A stretch of DNA of 64,000 bases. Origin: Nautilus pompilius (lineage: Eukaryota > Mollusca > Cephalopoda > Nautilida > Nautilidae). Shown in pieces: positions 1 to 15,200 of this stretch. A program made the translations under genes and the position numbers. The notes under the pieces are model-generated. The model ran no database searches, was not told the origin of the DNA, and saw nothing but the letters and a program-made list of their open reading frames with translations. Within the stretch, counting starts at the first letter, position 1. The number at the start of each line of letters is the position of its first letter. The stretch is from the NCBI GenBank assembly GCA_018389105.1, contig JACATO010000987.1, positions 176,603-240,602 of the forward strand, read 5' to 3'.

Positions 1-99
1 AAGAATAAAAAGAAAAATGGGAAAAAATCTCTTATAGTTACAAAAACTTTCCCAAGAATTGTTAAAGCAAAATAAATCTGCGGATTGGTAAGTACTCAC

Positions 100-212
100 A
101 GGGATTTCATAAGTTTCCTTCCAAATGGATGACATGCCCAGGGTGCCCCATCATCTGGATTCTCATTTGGACTGAGATGTTTACTGGCAACCAAAGAAAC
201 CAAAGACCACAC
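100..212 (-). CDS. WDR59: WDR59 exon 20 (last exon in window)
   Basis: A 113-nt exon starting VWSLVSLVASKHL and ending APWACHPFGRKLMKS, matching vertebrate VWSL and TPWARHPFGRQLLES. The donor CCT|GTGAGT leaves phase 2, so the gene continues to the left of the window. Confidence 0.92.
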
Positions 213-3200
213 CTGCAACATTTCTCAATTGTAAATGTACCAGATACAGGTAAACATTCTGACAAAATGAAAGCAAGATAAACTGTGATGCAATAGAGTT
301 AAACACTAAACTCTTCACACACAAAAGAAAGAAAGAAAAGCAAACTCATTACTTGTACTAGATCCTTTCTTCCACAGACCGCAGCAAGGTTACTGTTAAT
401 ACTGCACATCCTTGGTATATTTCCGATGTCAATACTAAAGAGAGAAAGAAACAAAAAGTTAATTTAAAGAACCTACCAAATAGATAAATTATTGCAGTCC
501 AATATACCTAGTCTTGGAAAATGATATTAGTTTACTTACTTTCGTAACTACCATTGTCAAAAAAAAAAAAATGGTCAGTTCTTAATTTTAAAAAGACAAT
601 TATTTAAGATTAAAAATCAAAACAATGAAAATGTTACATACTGGTATACTAACTACATAACTCACACACAAAGACCCTGACAATTTTTCTTGCAGGGGGT
701 CAAAAAGACTTATCAACATAGTTGTAGTAGCTGGCATCACATTTATAACATGGAGCAATATCAGATTTTCAAGGGTCTATGGCATGATCTGTTTTTCAAA
801 TTTCTCAGGATGCACTATCTGCAAACTCTCATTCTTTATCAGCAGTGACTAGCAAGCCTTTACAAGCTGAAAATTTCTCCCATCAAACCAATAAAATTAG
901 CAAACATTACAGACTAAAGATATCAAAGGAACCAGCTTTTATTTAAGAATTGCTAATCATATTAAAATGATGCATTACCTCATTAAATGGAATTTTCTTA
1001 CCTTTCTATCAATAACACCACTAGTAAATATAACAGATGAAAAAATTTAAAGCAAAAATTTGATAAAATCAGAAAATTATGATCAGAAATTGACTATTGA
1101 AGGTAACCATCCTAAAAATGCACAAGCAAAGCTACAAACTACATACATGCAGCTGGCCATCTAAAAATATTAACATGCTGATACTGTATTTAATTTATTC
1201 TAAGAGAGCCCCAAATCCAAAAGGACCCTGTCAACTTTATCTGATTGTATGATGAATATTACATATCATTCACTTTGCTGGTGTTGCTCAATTGGTATAG
1301 CAAGTTATCCTCCCTTTATATTAAAATCACGGTTTTAAAAAAAGTTTTCATCACCAGTTTTCACTACTTTCCATGTATCCTTGCAATCCCACTTGAGGTG
1401 ATAATTATATCCAGCTCATACTGCTTGGAAAAATTTCATGTAAGAATGCCTTTTGAATGCATGAAATGCTAGCATTAAATTTCAATCGAAAATACAGAGC
1501 AGCAAAATCTCTATTGGACAAAACAGCATCACAAGATCCCTTTACAGTTATCAATGTTGGAAGGCAGGATGAAAAGTACCAAAGTTTGATCCACTTTTCC
1601 AATTCATGCCATTAAGTAGCCGCTTATAGCTCTTAATGAATTCACAAAATTGCTGAATGTGAACTGATTATTCTAAATAAATCTGCTGGCTGATGCACCA
1701 ATATTCTTTTACAGGGGGGAACGGTTTCTGCAGTCGGTGTCTGTGATTTTAAGAAGTTGCTTCACAGAATGCCGTGCGACTTCGTGAGAACGTCGTCAAA
1801 AAACAGCTCTCACGGGTTAAATGCCACTGCCATTCCCAGTTTGATGTAAAACACCGCAGCAGTTCTTTGTCGCCATTTGCTTTTGGTAAAACAGATAACC
1901 ATCTGCTGCTTGATGCTTTCTGTGTGAGACACGAAAACTGCTATAACTAAAAAAACAACCAGACTGAGAGGTGGGAAGAATTATGGCGGTCTGACTTAGC
2001 CTACCTTCATTCACTAGCTGATGATAGAGTTGCTGAGCTATTAACAAATGGAAAAATGAGTGCTAAACTCAGATTATCTTCTGGTTAAAAAAAAAATGCT
2101 ACTTAAAGATGAATTTATTTCACAATTTGAGATTTGGAAGATTCAAAAGTCACTCTCAAACTTACATATATCCTTCAGCCAGATGTTTATTCACTATCAA
2201 CAGTGAGCTTACATTGTATATTTTAACCGGACTGACTTTTGGCTGCTTTTTGCTATCCAGATCCTTCATCTTTGTCTCTGAAGAGTCTTTCGTTCTCGAC
2301 CGGCTCCTATTTCGTTTCTGCAGCACATTAAACCAAGATGCAAAAAAAAAAAAATGGTAATAAGATGAAGGCATGCCACAAACAAACATTAACTTTTAAA
2401 CAAAACCTAAATGGCTCCACACAATAAAACCACCTCATTCAGAGTAGTTTATTAGCTGAACAAAGAATCAGCAGCATCAATGAATGAAAAAAAAACAACA
2501 AACAAACAACATGCAGGATCATCTAAAACCTGCATCTTTACATCCCATTAGCCAACCAACAAATGACAGACAAACAACATTTGTGGTTAGAATAATGGCT
2601 CAGCCACATTTCAGTCCCCTTGATCTCTCAACCCTAAAACATCTGCTAATCTGTGGTGGGAGGAGATGTGTCAAGCAACATCTAGTTCATGACTTGCCAC
2701 TACATAAAAAAATCAACAAATATTCAAGATAGGCTCTGTTCTTCATTGGGAGGCTGCTGTTAAAATGGACAGTGGCCATATCAAGCATTTTCAGATTGTT
2801 ACCTTTTCTGTATATTGTACTTTAATTAATTGTGTATTTTATTTATGCATGGACTTTATCAGTGGTTCCTGAAAACAGTTGTGTTTTCAATGTTCTGTTC
2901 CAATACAAATATTCAGTGTTTCACCTGGCTACAGAGGATGCAGCATAAGTGACTGGACACCATGCACATCTGTAGATATATAAATGGATTAATACATAGA
3001 TGCTAACCCTAGAAGAAACAAAATCAGTAGGCAGGGGTCCATGAGATATGCACCACAGAAGCCTTGGAGGCAGAGCCCTTAGAAAGTAGTATATAAAAGA
3101 TAACACTCATAGGACTAATTCTTTCTTCATATCTGAATATTTAATGTTTCTTTAATAGTAAATACAGATCAAAAAAATTTTAAAAAGGTTTCAGAGGATA

Positions 3201-6200
3201 CGTTCAGCCATGAACTCAGACCTAAGACAAAAACTAGAAGTTTATTTTGTTTAAGAGGCTCATAAGTGGAAGCCTTGATTTTTTTTTTAAGAAACCTTCT
3301 GAGAACACGTTTTTCTCACTGCTCCAACGAACTAATAATATAGGGTTTGTACCAAGTAAAAAGTAAATGCAAATGATACACCATAACATATTAATCCAAA
3401 AAACCTAACCTGACTTTTAGATCCATACTAGATCAGAAATGTAATTATAATGCACTGTAATTAAAACATTAGATGTGTTTTTTGGGATTAAGTTCTCTCA
3501 ATTTACTTATACATTACATCTTATAGTAATGCCCAGTTCCTTCCAAGTGTATAGCTGTGAGATTTGCTCCACTGTGTCCAGTATGTCTGGCAATTTGTAC
3601 ATTGTTTCACCTTACAAAAATATTTTCACACTTCACTACAATTATTATAGTTGTTTTATACTGGAGGACCGCAGTCACCAAATCTTACCAACCTTTAATT
3701 TTGGAAAATCTCGGGTTTGCTCATCCACTTTCAACTGAAGGCATTTACCTGACATAAAAATATAATTTTCACAAACTGGTCTAGTGCTTGTTTTTCCACT
3801 AAGGGGGTCTGGAAGGGACTTCTACTATGTTGGTTAGGTCAATCAAAGTTGGAGCGCACTGGGCACTGTCATGCTAGCTGCAGCAGCCAGTGTCTCACAG
3901 CCATCTTCTTCCAGTTACTGTACAAGGTCCCAGCCAACAAGAGACCAATAGGAGCTACAATGACAACAACTGCAACCATTCTGGCAGCTTTGCTGTTAGT
4001 ACAGAGAGAATAAAGGTGAGGACTGAAAATAACTTAACAGAAGGTGCGCGTGGAGGAGCCTCCCTGCATAGTTACCTGGTATGGCTGTAGCTGCGCAGCA
4101 GTGCTATACTTACTTCACGACTGTTTTAACAATCAGTTTATCCTTATTCTGAGGAATGAATACACAAGGAAAATCAAGAACTTTTTCCTGGCATTTTCCC
4201 AGGATTCAAGAACTTCTCAAGGTTATTATTTGTGGATACAAGGACCATTCCAGGCCGTGCAGACTCTCTAACTCCAGCCAACACTGCGGTTACCAAGAAC
4301 CTAACAAGATGGGGGTTAGTAGCACTTTCATTAAAATTCCCCAGGAAATTGAAATCCATGTCCCATCCACTTCAATCGAAATCGAACACCTTTTGTCTGG
4401 TGATGATGGATCTGTCATCGATTTTATCTGATAACAAATCCTTAAAAAAAAATTTTAAAAAAATGTTTCCTATAATTCAGAGCATTTTAATAGAAATGCC
4501 TGGCACCACTGTAAAAATTCTACATGCGAAGGAAGACCCGCGTTACCCTGACTGACAGGTGGTATATTTAGGTTGCTAACGACGATGCAGACTACAAAGC
4601 ATAACAGAAAGTCACAAAAGACTTCCAGAAGACTTGCATTCCTCCTCAATTTCTCTCCTTTTGCCTGTTTTTTTTTTCTTTCCTATATTTATCTATTTTC
4701 AAACACAGGCTCTGCATTTGTCTGCCTGTACTACGAAAAACACCTCAGCCAGGTGTCCAAAAAAAGTGTCACCATAAAAATATCCAGCATATGGAAAATG
4801 AAATAAACCAACAATTATACCAAAAGTGCAAATATCGGGAGTATTATATGGGGATTTGGGAGTGGGCCAGGCATGTATGCTAATATAAAAATAGTCTTCT
4901 TCCTAGTCACCAGATGTTTATAAACTTATTCCTGCACATAAATGGAAAGAAAAGTAAGATTATCTTTCCTATTTAACCAATGAGACAAAACAATGGTAAA
5001 CATGGTGAAGACTGATGCTCCTGACCAACTCACCCTGTCTCTGTAATAGAAGTTACTGATGGAGTAAACTCCAGATGAAGCTGGGGGACTTCTAGAAAAC
5101 AAAGCTGAGTAGGGTGCTGAAGACTGTGGAGACCTCATCCCTGCTGATGACTGGACATATGCCAGAGCTGACAGAGACCTAAATGACAATGAAAAACGGA
5201 AATCATATGATTTTAATCAATGGTTTTTAATATTTGTTCAAAGGAAAGTAATCACATTCAAACACAAAATAATAATGTGTGTAACAAATCTAGTGATAAG
5301 GAGCTACCAAAATCTTTCAATAAACAGGTGCATACAAAAGCTAGGTTCCAACAGGTCAAATGTACAGAATTTGGCCTCAAACATGATGGACAGCAGTGTT
5401 CTTCAGTGATGAAAACTATTTTCCACAGCAGAAGGGTGATGGCTGAAAGACATTTTTTAGCCACCAACCTGCCAGATTCAGCACAGGTGCCGTGTTATGT
5501 GGAGAGGCCCTACCACCACCACACTGATCTTGTGCAGAGAAACCTGACAGTGACCAGATGTACAGATATGAGATCCTACAAAAACATGTTGTTCCCTGGT
5601 GGAATATTCCCAGAAAGCAAGACTTGGCTGCCAACACTGATACGCAGCCCTACTGTTTCTGGTACTTGAATACCAACAAACATCTCTGGGACGAGCCTGG
5701 TCCTTGTGAGCCAGTTGGTGTTCCAGAGTCACATGCTTCAGGCCTTAGGAAAACCATGGAGGAACATCCTGCTGCAGCTGGGGATGAGTGCGAGTTGCAG
5801 GTACTACTCCTCCACTCACGTCTCCAGGTTGTTGTGTTGTTGCCATGATCAGTTCAAATGTGATTTCCTTTGTGGCTATCAAATCAATGACAAAAACGAT
5901 GACGTGTCTAGTCGCAAGGGCAGGTGTATTTTGACCCTACATTTCATTGTTACATAACTTTATTTTCTGAATAGCAAAACTTTACCTATCAGGACTAATC
6001 TCTAACCTCCTTAATCTACTATGAACTACATGTTTTTTAAAGGTTTTTAACACGAAACTTGAAACTTTTCATCAGCTAAAAACTTACTTTGGTGTTTTCT
6101 CTGCAACAGGTTTTTTGGTAACAGTTGGTCTACCAAAACACACCAAATAACCTGTAAGACAATGAAGTAAACGCTACCATCATCATTCCAAATTTGTCTG

Positions 6201-9200
6201 CTTGCTTTTTTGAATTAAGTCACCAAATGCATTACATACAAGTCAGTAAAAAAAAATTATAATTCTTCAACCTAACAGGAAAAAATTAAAAATAAAATAA
6301 AGTTTCCAGGAAATATTTGGGGAAATGATGGAACAGTTCCTTTAATATCAAAAGATATTTATTGATATCTCAAGTCAATCTTTGAAGTTGTCCAAAGATT
6401 TTCACTTGGTTTGGTTGAACGCTGACCTCCCCTGATTTCCCAGGAGGCGTCAACCTCAAACCCCACTTCAGGAAAACAGAGCAGCTGTTATGGGAGTTAG
6501 GGATTATAAACTCAGAGAAATATCCACAAGAGACTTTCCACCTGCTTAGCAGAAATAAAAAAGATGATAATGATTATTTTTAAATAAATGGATAAGATGA
6601 CAGTGACTTAGGCACAGAGTGAAAAACTCATGACATTCAAATATAATTTTTTTTGTAATTTTAAAAAAAAAAAAAAATGTCTTAAGCCTACAGTGGGCCT
6701 GCCAGACAGAGCATAGGATGGATTCCACAGACATCTGTGTGACAGACTGCACACTGAAACTAAGACTGAAAGACAGACAGACAGACAGACAGAGACCATC
6801 ATTATACCATGGATATATGAATTGCCTGTTTCATACAGGACGAGAGAGGAGTTAATAAGGGTCTTGAAACAGGTGAACTGAGAAATTACTATTCTTGTGA
6901 ACACTGGATATAAAATAACGAATATTTTGTTTACCTGCTGAACAAAATCGAGCCCCACTTGTTCGAGGAAAAGGAACAGAACTGTCCTGAAATCCATAGT
7001 AATAGCAACTTGATAAAATGGCTGGTTGCTGTTTTGGTGGGACATTAAATGACACTTCTGTATCTGGAGACTTTCGTTCTTCTGCCTGAGAGTAATAAAG
7101 TAAAATATATATATATAAATAAATAAAAATTCTGAAAATATATTATAAAACGTTAGTACATTTCTTTTTATAAATACTGCATACACAGACTAACTGGACA
7201 TTTTATTGTGAACAGAGACCTTCAAAAGTAAACACCCAAGTATAAATAAACACAGTTGCAGGTCAATAAAGAACTTCGTGAACTATTATCACAACAAACA
7301 GAACTGATAGAGTTGCTAGCGGTCCAACAATTGCCTAAAAAAAACGACTTTAAAGGCTGCTTATTCCAGTCTATCCTAACAAACTGTTATTTCCGCAATG
7401 GAGCCTACAGAAGGAAAGCTGCTACATGTATAATATTAAGCAAATTCATATATACAAAGAATTTACCTTTAAAGTTTAAAAAAAGAACGAGGAGTCTCCC
7501 TTCTCAGACAGGGGCCATGGCTGGATAGGGCATTATCCAGCCCAAACATCATCATTAAAACATCCACAGGCCACAATGAAAATTCAGAGAGGTGTTTCTG
7601 TTATGGTATGAAATTCCATTTAAACCACTAGTTGGATATTCTGTGCATTGCACAGTAAATCTGCCCCCTAATATCCTATTTCTCATGCACTACCTAACAG
7701 ATTAAATACCCTGCTGACTTTTGTGGCCAATTCCTCATCAATGAATACATCATTTAGAAATAAATGTTCCACAAAATCATCCAATGTTTTATTTATTCCA
7801 TGTGTTTTGAATGACCTATGTATGGCATTCAGGGTAACATCATGCCTCCATGCACCATAAAATAGTCAGCTTTAGGAATGCTTTGCAGCTTGTTTCCTTC
7901 TTTTGTGAAGTTTTCTGTTAACAGAAAAAAACTCACTCGTCGCACAGGTTGTGGCACCTAGCTTAGAATGGCCTGTTCCACAAAATATCAGCCAGTTGTA
8001 GTTGTCATGCAAACATGCACATACACATTTACATAATTTAAAAAAAAAATTTTTTTTTAATTCATCTTTCAAATTCACCAGATTATCAGCTAAGCCACAT
8101 TCTAGTTGTAGTTGAATTTCTTGCTGTTACACAATAATATAAAGCTATTCCAGCTTCTCTCCTTCACTCTGTCAATCTGTCTCTATCTGTTGGAATTGAA
8201 GTTGCCTGCCGGTTCCCTTTTTATTTCCTTACTGTCTCATATTCCTGCAACTGTTCCCCTTGTTGTGTTAATTGTTACACTCCAAACAGCTCACCTGATA
8301 ATTTCTTGTCTACCTTTACAGTGACTGCAACAACTTTCAGTTTGATTCCTGATTGACCAACTGATGTTGATACAAAATGATTTCACTATTTATTTCTGAT
8401 GAGTTTCTGCATTTATCTAATGTCACTTACTGTAATCCAGCTTGATGGAGTCTTGCAATTATAGAAGGAAAAATGTCAGCAATCAGATGCCCCACCCACC
8501 ATGTTATTTAGCCAAATTCATATCATATACATCGTCTCAAAGTTTTGAATGATTCTAAAAACCCCAGCAAAACAGGATTTTACATGGAAATCAATACAAA
8601 AGAACCAAAAATTACAACAGGGCCAGATTAACATGCACAATTTCAGGTTATTTTTGAAATTTCACATATTATCATCCCTGCTGACAATCACAGCAGCTAT
8701 AAACCATTTAAAAACAAAGGAAAGAAATGTTGCCATTAAATAAAAAGATACAGCAGTACATAAATTTTAGATTTTTAATGAAAGTCTTTGGAACATCCAA
8801 TCAGGTAAGAAATGTTTTTGATTCATGAACAGGTGGGAAAGGCCTATATAGCAGGTACAGTAAGTTGAAGGAGATTTTGTTTACATACCCAACAAAAAAA
8901 CATGAGTGCATGAATTTATAAGCACAATTCAAATTAAAGCAGCCCCCATTGATTGAATTGTCTCTACCAAATAAGCATTTAGACTTTTCACCATGCTCGT
9001 GTGGAGAAAACTCTCTTAGGTAAAATAAGGTGTGTCTTTAGTGTAGTAACTAGGAACTATAACCAACCAAGTAACAGAAAACATGGAGTTTGCATCAAAG
9101 TATCTATACACCAAAAACAACTATGCTGGGCATAATATAATAAACACTAGTGGCAAAAATACAGTTCAAACATTACCGTACATTCGTGACAACATAATTC

Positions 9201-12200
9201 AATGTCTGACATCATCTGAACGACTTAATTAAAGCAGAGTTCCAGCAAGTCAGTAACTGACCACCTCAAAGTTTCTCTCCCTCTTCATCTATCCTGGCTC
9301 TAGGGATGCTGTTACATCGCTGACAGGTTTGTAGTATAGCATTACACTGGCAAAGACAAAGCCCTGGGTCAAGATCAGTAGACCTGGATGGCTGGTCATG
9401 AACAATGCTGTTCTGCCTTTTGCACCATTTAGTCTAACAGTCTGAAAACCTTTCATGTAAACAGAAGATCATCAACAGAATCATCTGAACAAAAACCAGC
9501 ATTAACCTAATTCCACAATGCTGGATAAATGCCTGCTCCATTGTATGGCATGCCAGACCTTACTTTGTCCAATCTCAGCTACCTGGTTGTGGCAATTCTA
9601 CAGTCAATAATGTACTAAGTAGCTATTAAGCAGTAATTCTGAAGACAAAGTTGTATTTGTCAGTTCTATTGCTGCATTTTAACTCAGGTGGAACAGATAA
9701 ACACCCCACCAAGTAGTGATCCATTTTTGATGCTTGTGTAACAGTAAAAATATAATTCATCTGCCTCATATTATGAGTCATAAGCACTGTGTTTATAAAG
9801 TGTACTTTGAGTATAGGATTGAGTACTGTAATATGATACCAAATTTAAGCATGAAAGATGAAAATGCCTATTTTTAAAAATTAAACATACTTAAGTAAAC
9901 AATTAAAAACACAGATGAGTTATTTATGAAACATTTGATATATCTTTACTTCAAGAAAGATATTTCTTTTATATTATTATTTTAATAATTAATCTGTGAA
10001 ACTACATAGTAGAAGCATGATTAAAACTGATACAATTCAAAATCTTAATGATGGAATGTATTAATTTTAGTTTAACAAAGATCTTGCATAGTAAACCAGA
10101 AAACAATAGTGTAGAGCTATGCATGCAGCTATCACAAGTACCATTTGGTTCTAATTACCACCTATAAATGCCCAGCCCAAACTTCAGCCCTATAAAACAA
10201 TTAAAAAAATGCCTATTTGTCAGTATTCATAAATATCCCCAATAAACACCCAACCCACTTCTTTAAGAATATTTTGACACATGAATATCATCTATTTAAG
10301 GATTTATTTTGTAGATATTGCCCCAACCTTAATCACTGCATTAACAGGTAGTAACTGAAAATCAGCCATCTTCAAATTAGTTGTAGTTCTTTTTCACCAC
10401 TGGATAATCCATGCCAATGATAAACAGATTGTTTATTCATGATATTTGCTTATTATTGCTTGTTGACATACCACTCTATGTACATACACTGTCTCTTCAT
10501 GGCATTCATGGGATGCTGCCTTGTTTGGGCATGTGACTACTGCATCACTGATCATGTGACAGTTTAATGATGCAAGCACAATAATTGAGAGAGAGAATTG
10601 TTTGCTGTACTTTTACTACACTAAATCTTTCTACTTCAACACCAGTTCTTTGCCAAGCATTCATGAATTTGAAATCCTTGTAGGAAGCATCAAGTATGAT
10701 GTGTATAGAAAGGTTAGACACCGGTCTCTCAATTTTACAGTCACACACACACACACACAATAATTCTTCAGAATCAAGAGTTAAAATGCCAAAGACAGCA
10801 AGCTACACAATCAAGTTAAAGCCAGATGCCACAAACTAAGCAAAATCTATGGCAATCAGAGAGGTGGCGAGAAAACTCTGAGTGGAAAAAAGAATTCAAG
10901 AGTGGGTACAACAAGCTGAGGAAGAAGAACTGATTACAGATCAGCCAAAGACAAAAAGAATAGTCAAAAACTGTGAGATGCTGAAATAGATCAGAAACGT
11001 TCTGACGGTTTTTCCCAAACACTGTAATCATTGGAAAATGAATCACAGAAACCCACGACACCTGGGAAACAGCAAATTTTAAATTGCACTAGCCACAGGT
11101 TTTTGCATAAGTGTCAGATGGCTCTGCAAATGTGTGAAACCAAAAGCAGATGTCACACAAAAATTACCTCAACACCATAGGGAGTAAAGGTAGAATCATT
11201 CCAACAATACACCATTAGAATGTGACAACTCCATCAGTGACTTATTGCTGATGTTAAGCAACAAGACTGCACCACTCTAGGAGAAAAATACCTGCCTCAA
11301 TTGAGATAAACAAGCATAGAAGAGACAGTGACATTCATTAAGCCCTTAATGAATCACTGGTGCAGTGATCCACCCTGTCTTATCATGAGCAAGATATGGC
11401 AATATTCACAATACAAAGATTTTTAACTGGGTGAGTGGTCAGGAAAAGGTAAACCACATGGGTGTATAGAAAATCTAGTGGTCCATACAAAAACAATAAG
11501 TCAGTCAATCAGAATGCATACCAGTAAACTATCCCAGGCATATAATAAAACTACATATGCACCCACAGATGTGTAACATCTCGAGGTTTTTTTATCCCCT
11601 TACTTACAGCAATTTAGAGCACAAACAGTGAGACTGATCAACTAAGGACAAGCTATACAGAATTCTAGGCTGATGATTTTAGACTTGAAAGCCAGATGTC
11701 GACAACCATATTGAAACTTGAAAACAAAGTAGATTCTCATTAAAGACCTTACAGAAGCGTGAAATGTCAAATGGAAGTATAGCAATGGATGTCTCACCAG
11801 CTATATACAAATCTAAAGTTTGAAAATACTTTGGAGTTAAAGTAACGTATGATGGAAACAGGTAGAGTGCCAACAGAGACATAGTGATATGTTGGAAATG
11901 CTTCAGGGAGTTTGCATCACACAGGGAGCAAAGAAAAATATGAGCATTCATCTATGATGCTACCATAATAAAACATGAGAGAATGAATCCAGTTAAAGCA
12001 GCCTCCAGCTAGTGTGGCCTGAAGTGCAACATTTGAATCAAAACAGTTAAGGCTAAGTGAGTTAATTCATAAGAAACTAGGAATTAGGTCTATTCATGCA
12101 CAACAAATAACTAAACAAATTGGCATTTTTATCACAATCACAGATTGAATGTTTTTCACACAAATTTGCCTACAAAACATAGATGAAGGTGCGCATCCCT

Positions 12201-15200
12201 GGCTGTTCTCTTGGTCATGAGCAGAAGAGTAACCAATTGAAGAACAGGAGCCTCTGCTATCTTCAAAAGGTCTGCTCTGTTGAAAATTGACAGCATCTCA
12301 AAGAGAGTTTTATTATGGATGTCAGCAAAGTGGAATAGTGCATTTGACATGCAAAAGGTGTGTATTGCTAAGGCCTGCTGTTTTGGTCATCCAAGGATTT
12401 GAAGAATGTAGTTACTTTGCCAGAATATTCAAATAACACTGAATAGGGTCGTACACTTTGAAGCCAATGAAAACAACCAGTACATTATTATGTGATGCCA
12501 ACAGACTCGCTGTCTCGTTAATATTGTACTTCAAGAACAATCATAAAGGCTGACTGCACACACATCCAACAGGCCAGATAGAGTATTTTCAGTAATTACT
12601 GCTCCAGGCTGGAGCAGATGATCCAAAACTTCACACACTACCCTTCATCAGTGATGAACAAAAATATCATCATGCTTGCAGACCTAGTGGCAACCAATAA
12701 GGCTGTTGACAACTGCCAAGTGTGAGTACTTATGTATTTATCTTATTTCGGAATGTTAAATCAGGAATTCAAGTTCACATCACTTTACATGAAGAAAAAA
12801 TACACAGCATTAGGATTTTTGTCGAAAACCCAGCAATGCACTATTTTTTATTTTTTAAAAACACATCACAAAACTAAGTATTGCCCACTTATAGGCGATT
12901 GCTGAACAAGCTGAGAACACCAACCAATCCTGTTGTGCCTGATCCTGATTCAGTCCCACTTCTGCTACCTAGTTCACCTGTAAGAGCCTGGGGAAGACTT
13001 CTGCAGATCTCCTCCATCAAACCAAGACAGCAAGCCAAGTCTTTGGAAATGTCTTTATTACAAGCATTGTTTCGCATTCACTTCAGCAACAAATCAAAGA
13101 TGAAGTACACCAGTTTAAAGCAGAGCCCTGTATTTGACATGACACAAATCCCTTAGATTGATGGAAATCCCATGAGCAGAAGTACCCACAAATCACTAAA
13201 CTAGCCAAATGTGCCTCGGCCATTCTTGCTACCACAATACTCAGTGAAAAAGGGGTATTTTCAACAAAAGTTGGGGACATTGCAACTGTGCATAGGGCAT
13301 ATATCTGCCCAGATAATGTTGATATTTTAATTTTCTTTTGAAGTAGAACCTAAAATTCATTTAGGTGCATGATGAAAGAGAAAATAATTTGCATTCTTTG
13401 CAGCTTTGTTTTAACCACAGAAATAAACCTTCTGACCAATTATCTTGAAATGAAAATGAGAACTATCTGCATCAATTCCTGCAGAAGTTCCAATCGGAAT
13501 GAACCCAAATGGTTGGATAAATGAAAAGGCCTCTCTACTGGCTTTCATCTGGGACTTGCACAGGACTGACTGAGGCAGTATGAAAGATGATAAGCAAGCA
13601 TATGTAGAGAGACTGCAGCTCAGACATTGCAATCACTTGTACTGCAGGCTGATGATATATTGTGGAATCAACCATTAAACAAAGTATAAAAAAATGGCAA
13701 AAACCCTGTGATGATCAGATGGTGAATGTGGAGTACCTGTGTATGAAGGACAGCCACATGAGAAAGCCAGAGTCATTTCTCCTTCAGTGGATCAAAGATG
13801 TGCAGAATTCCTAGTCTCCTGATGTAATCAGAAAAAGTATGAAGATGGGCACTGAAAGCAGTGTTGTGGAACATGGACTCTGATTCAGACAATTAAGAAT
13901 AGGCATTTCCAGGATTCACATCACAGGTACAATACTAAAAGTGACTGGACGCTACATCAGAGATGACAAACTAGAACAACAGTGCCACGGTAGTTTACAA
14001 CAACGTCAAAAAGCGATTAAATTGTAAAATCAAGTGCAATTTATTTATGTCCACTGATGTTTTATTCTCACTTTGTTTTCTTTTACTTTACTTCTTCCCA
14101 GAGAGACAGATATGTTCAGGACAGTTTGCATTTAGGATCACCTGATTTTTTTTTTCTTCCTGTGCATCAATGACAAACTGTCAGTAAAACTGCTTCCATG
14201 TTTTCATATTTTGACGTGTGGATCTATGCCACGTGTCCATATTTTCATTAGCAATTGGCTCGTATTATCACCCAGAGACATTCACATATAGTTTAATTAC
14301 TACCAAGTGCTGCATCTGTTGCCACTCATAGGAAAGTTTGGATTTTATTTTCAGTTTTCAGTAGATTTTTACTTTTCCAGGCCAAATAATTATTCCTCAC
14401 CGCCAACTTTCAAATTTTGATGAATTCCAATAAATGCATGAGTCAGAATCAGCAAATAATTTTTTAACATAAAATGGGTATATTATCCTCTAATGGTTAC
14501 ATATTTTTATTAGAACTTTAAAAAAAAGAAAAAAAGCATCTACTTTTTTTCTTTTATACATTTCAAAGCTAATCAAACATTCAGCGCACTGGCAATATGC
14601 ACATGTATGTAATAGTTACTTGGGTGTTCTGTAAAAAGAAAAAAAAAAACAACATGTTAATTAAAACTAAAATAATAAACACAAGCACACACTCACTGTG
14701 AGTTTATCCAAGTTGGTAATGAGTTGTCTAAGACAAGGTTCCAAGCACGACCTGTTTCTTTTAACATGTTGCAATGAAGTATCAATTAAAACCTGAAACA
14801 ACAACAAAAAAAGTGGTGATGGCGAGAGGTGGCATCATAACTAGACAGTAGATCGTAGGATGATAATGCAAAAGATGAATTCAGACAGACGGCCTTGTTA
14901 ATTATTACATTTGTATAGTGCACTTCACAACCGATGTTTTCTAAAATAACAAGACTTAAGACCAGCAATTCATCCTCAAAAACTTCTCTCCAAACATTCA
15001 AAGGCTTTGTTTGGTCGAGAAAGCTTAAGAAAAAAAAAAACAAATTGATTTATAAAATGTTATTTACAAAATTACTTGATAAATAATATGTAGTTTATAC
15101 AGTAAATAGGGCATTTACTGGCACTTTAAAATTTTTTTTATCATTGATATGGATGGCCAAGGTGACATGTGAAAAGCTCCCTTGAAACCCTTTATGCAGG

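Noticed and set aside
540-560. Possible 8-nt WDR59 micro-exon with a GTAAGT donor
   Set aside because: Exons 18 (using the donor at 2,165) and 19 already join in phase with conserved sequence, so no extra exon is needed.
5220-5669. 149-codon plus-strand frame
   Set aside because: It runs through the Tc1-like remnant in a mixture of wrong and right frames; the transposase homology is spread over more than one frame.
6608-7186. 192-codon minus-strand frame
   Set aside because: It overlaps WDR59 exon 15 in a different frame and includes a GACA microsatellite; the exon-15 frame is the one supported by homology.
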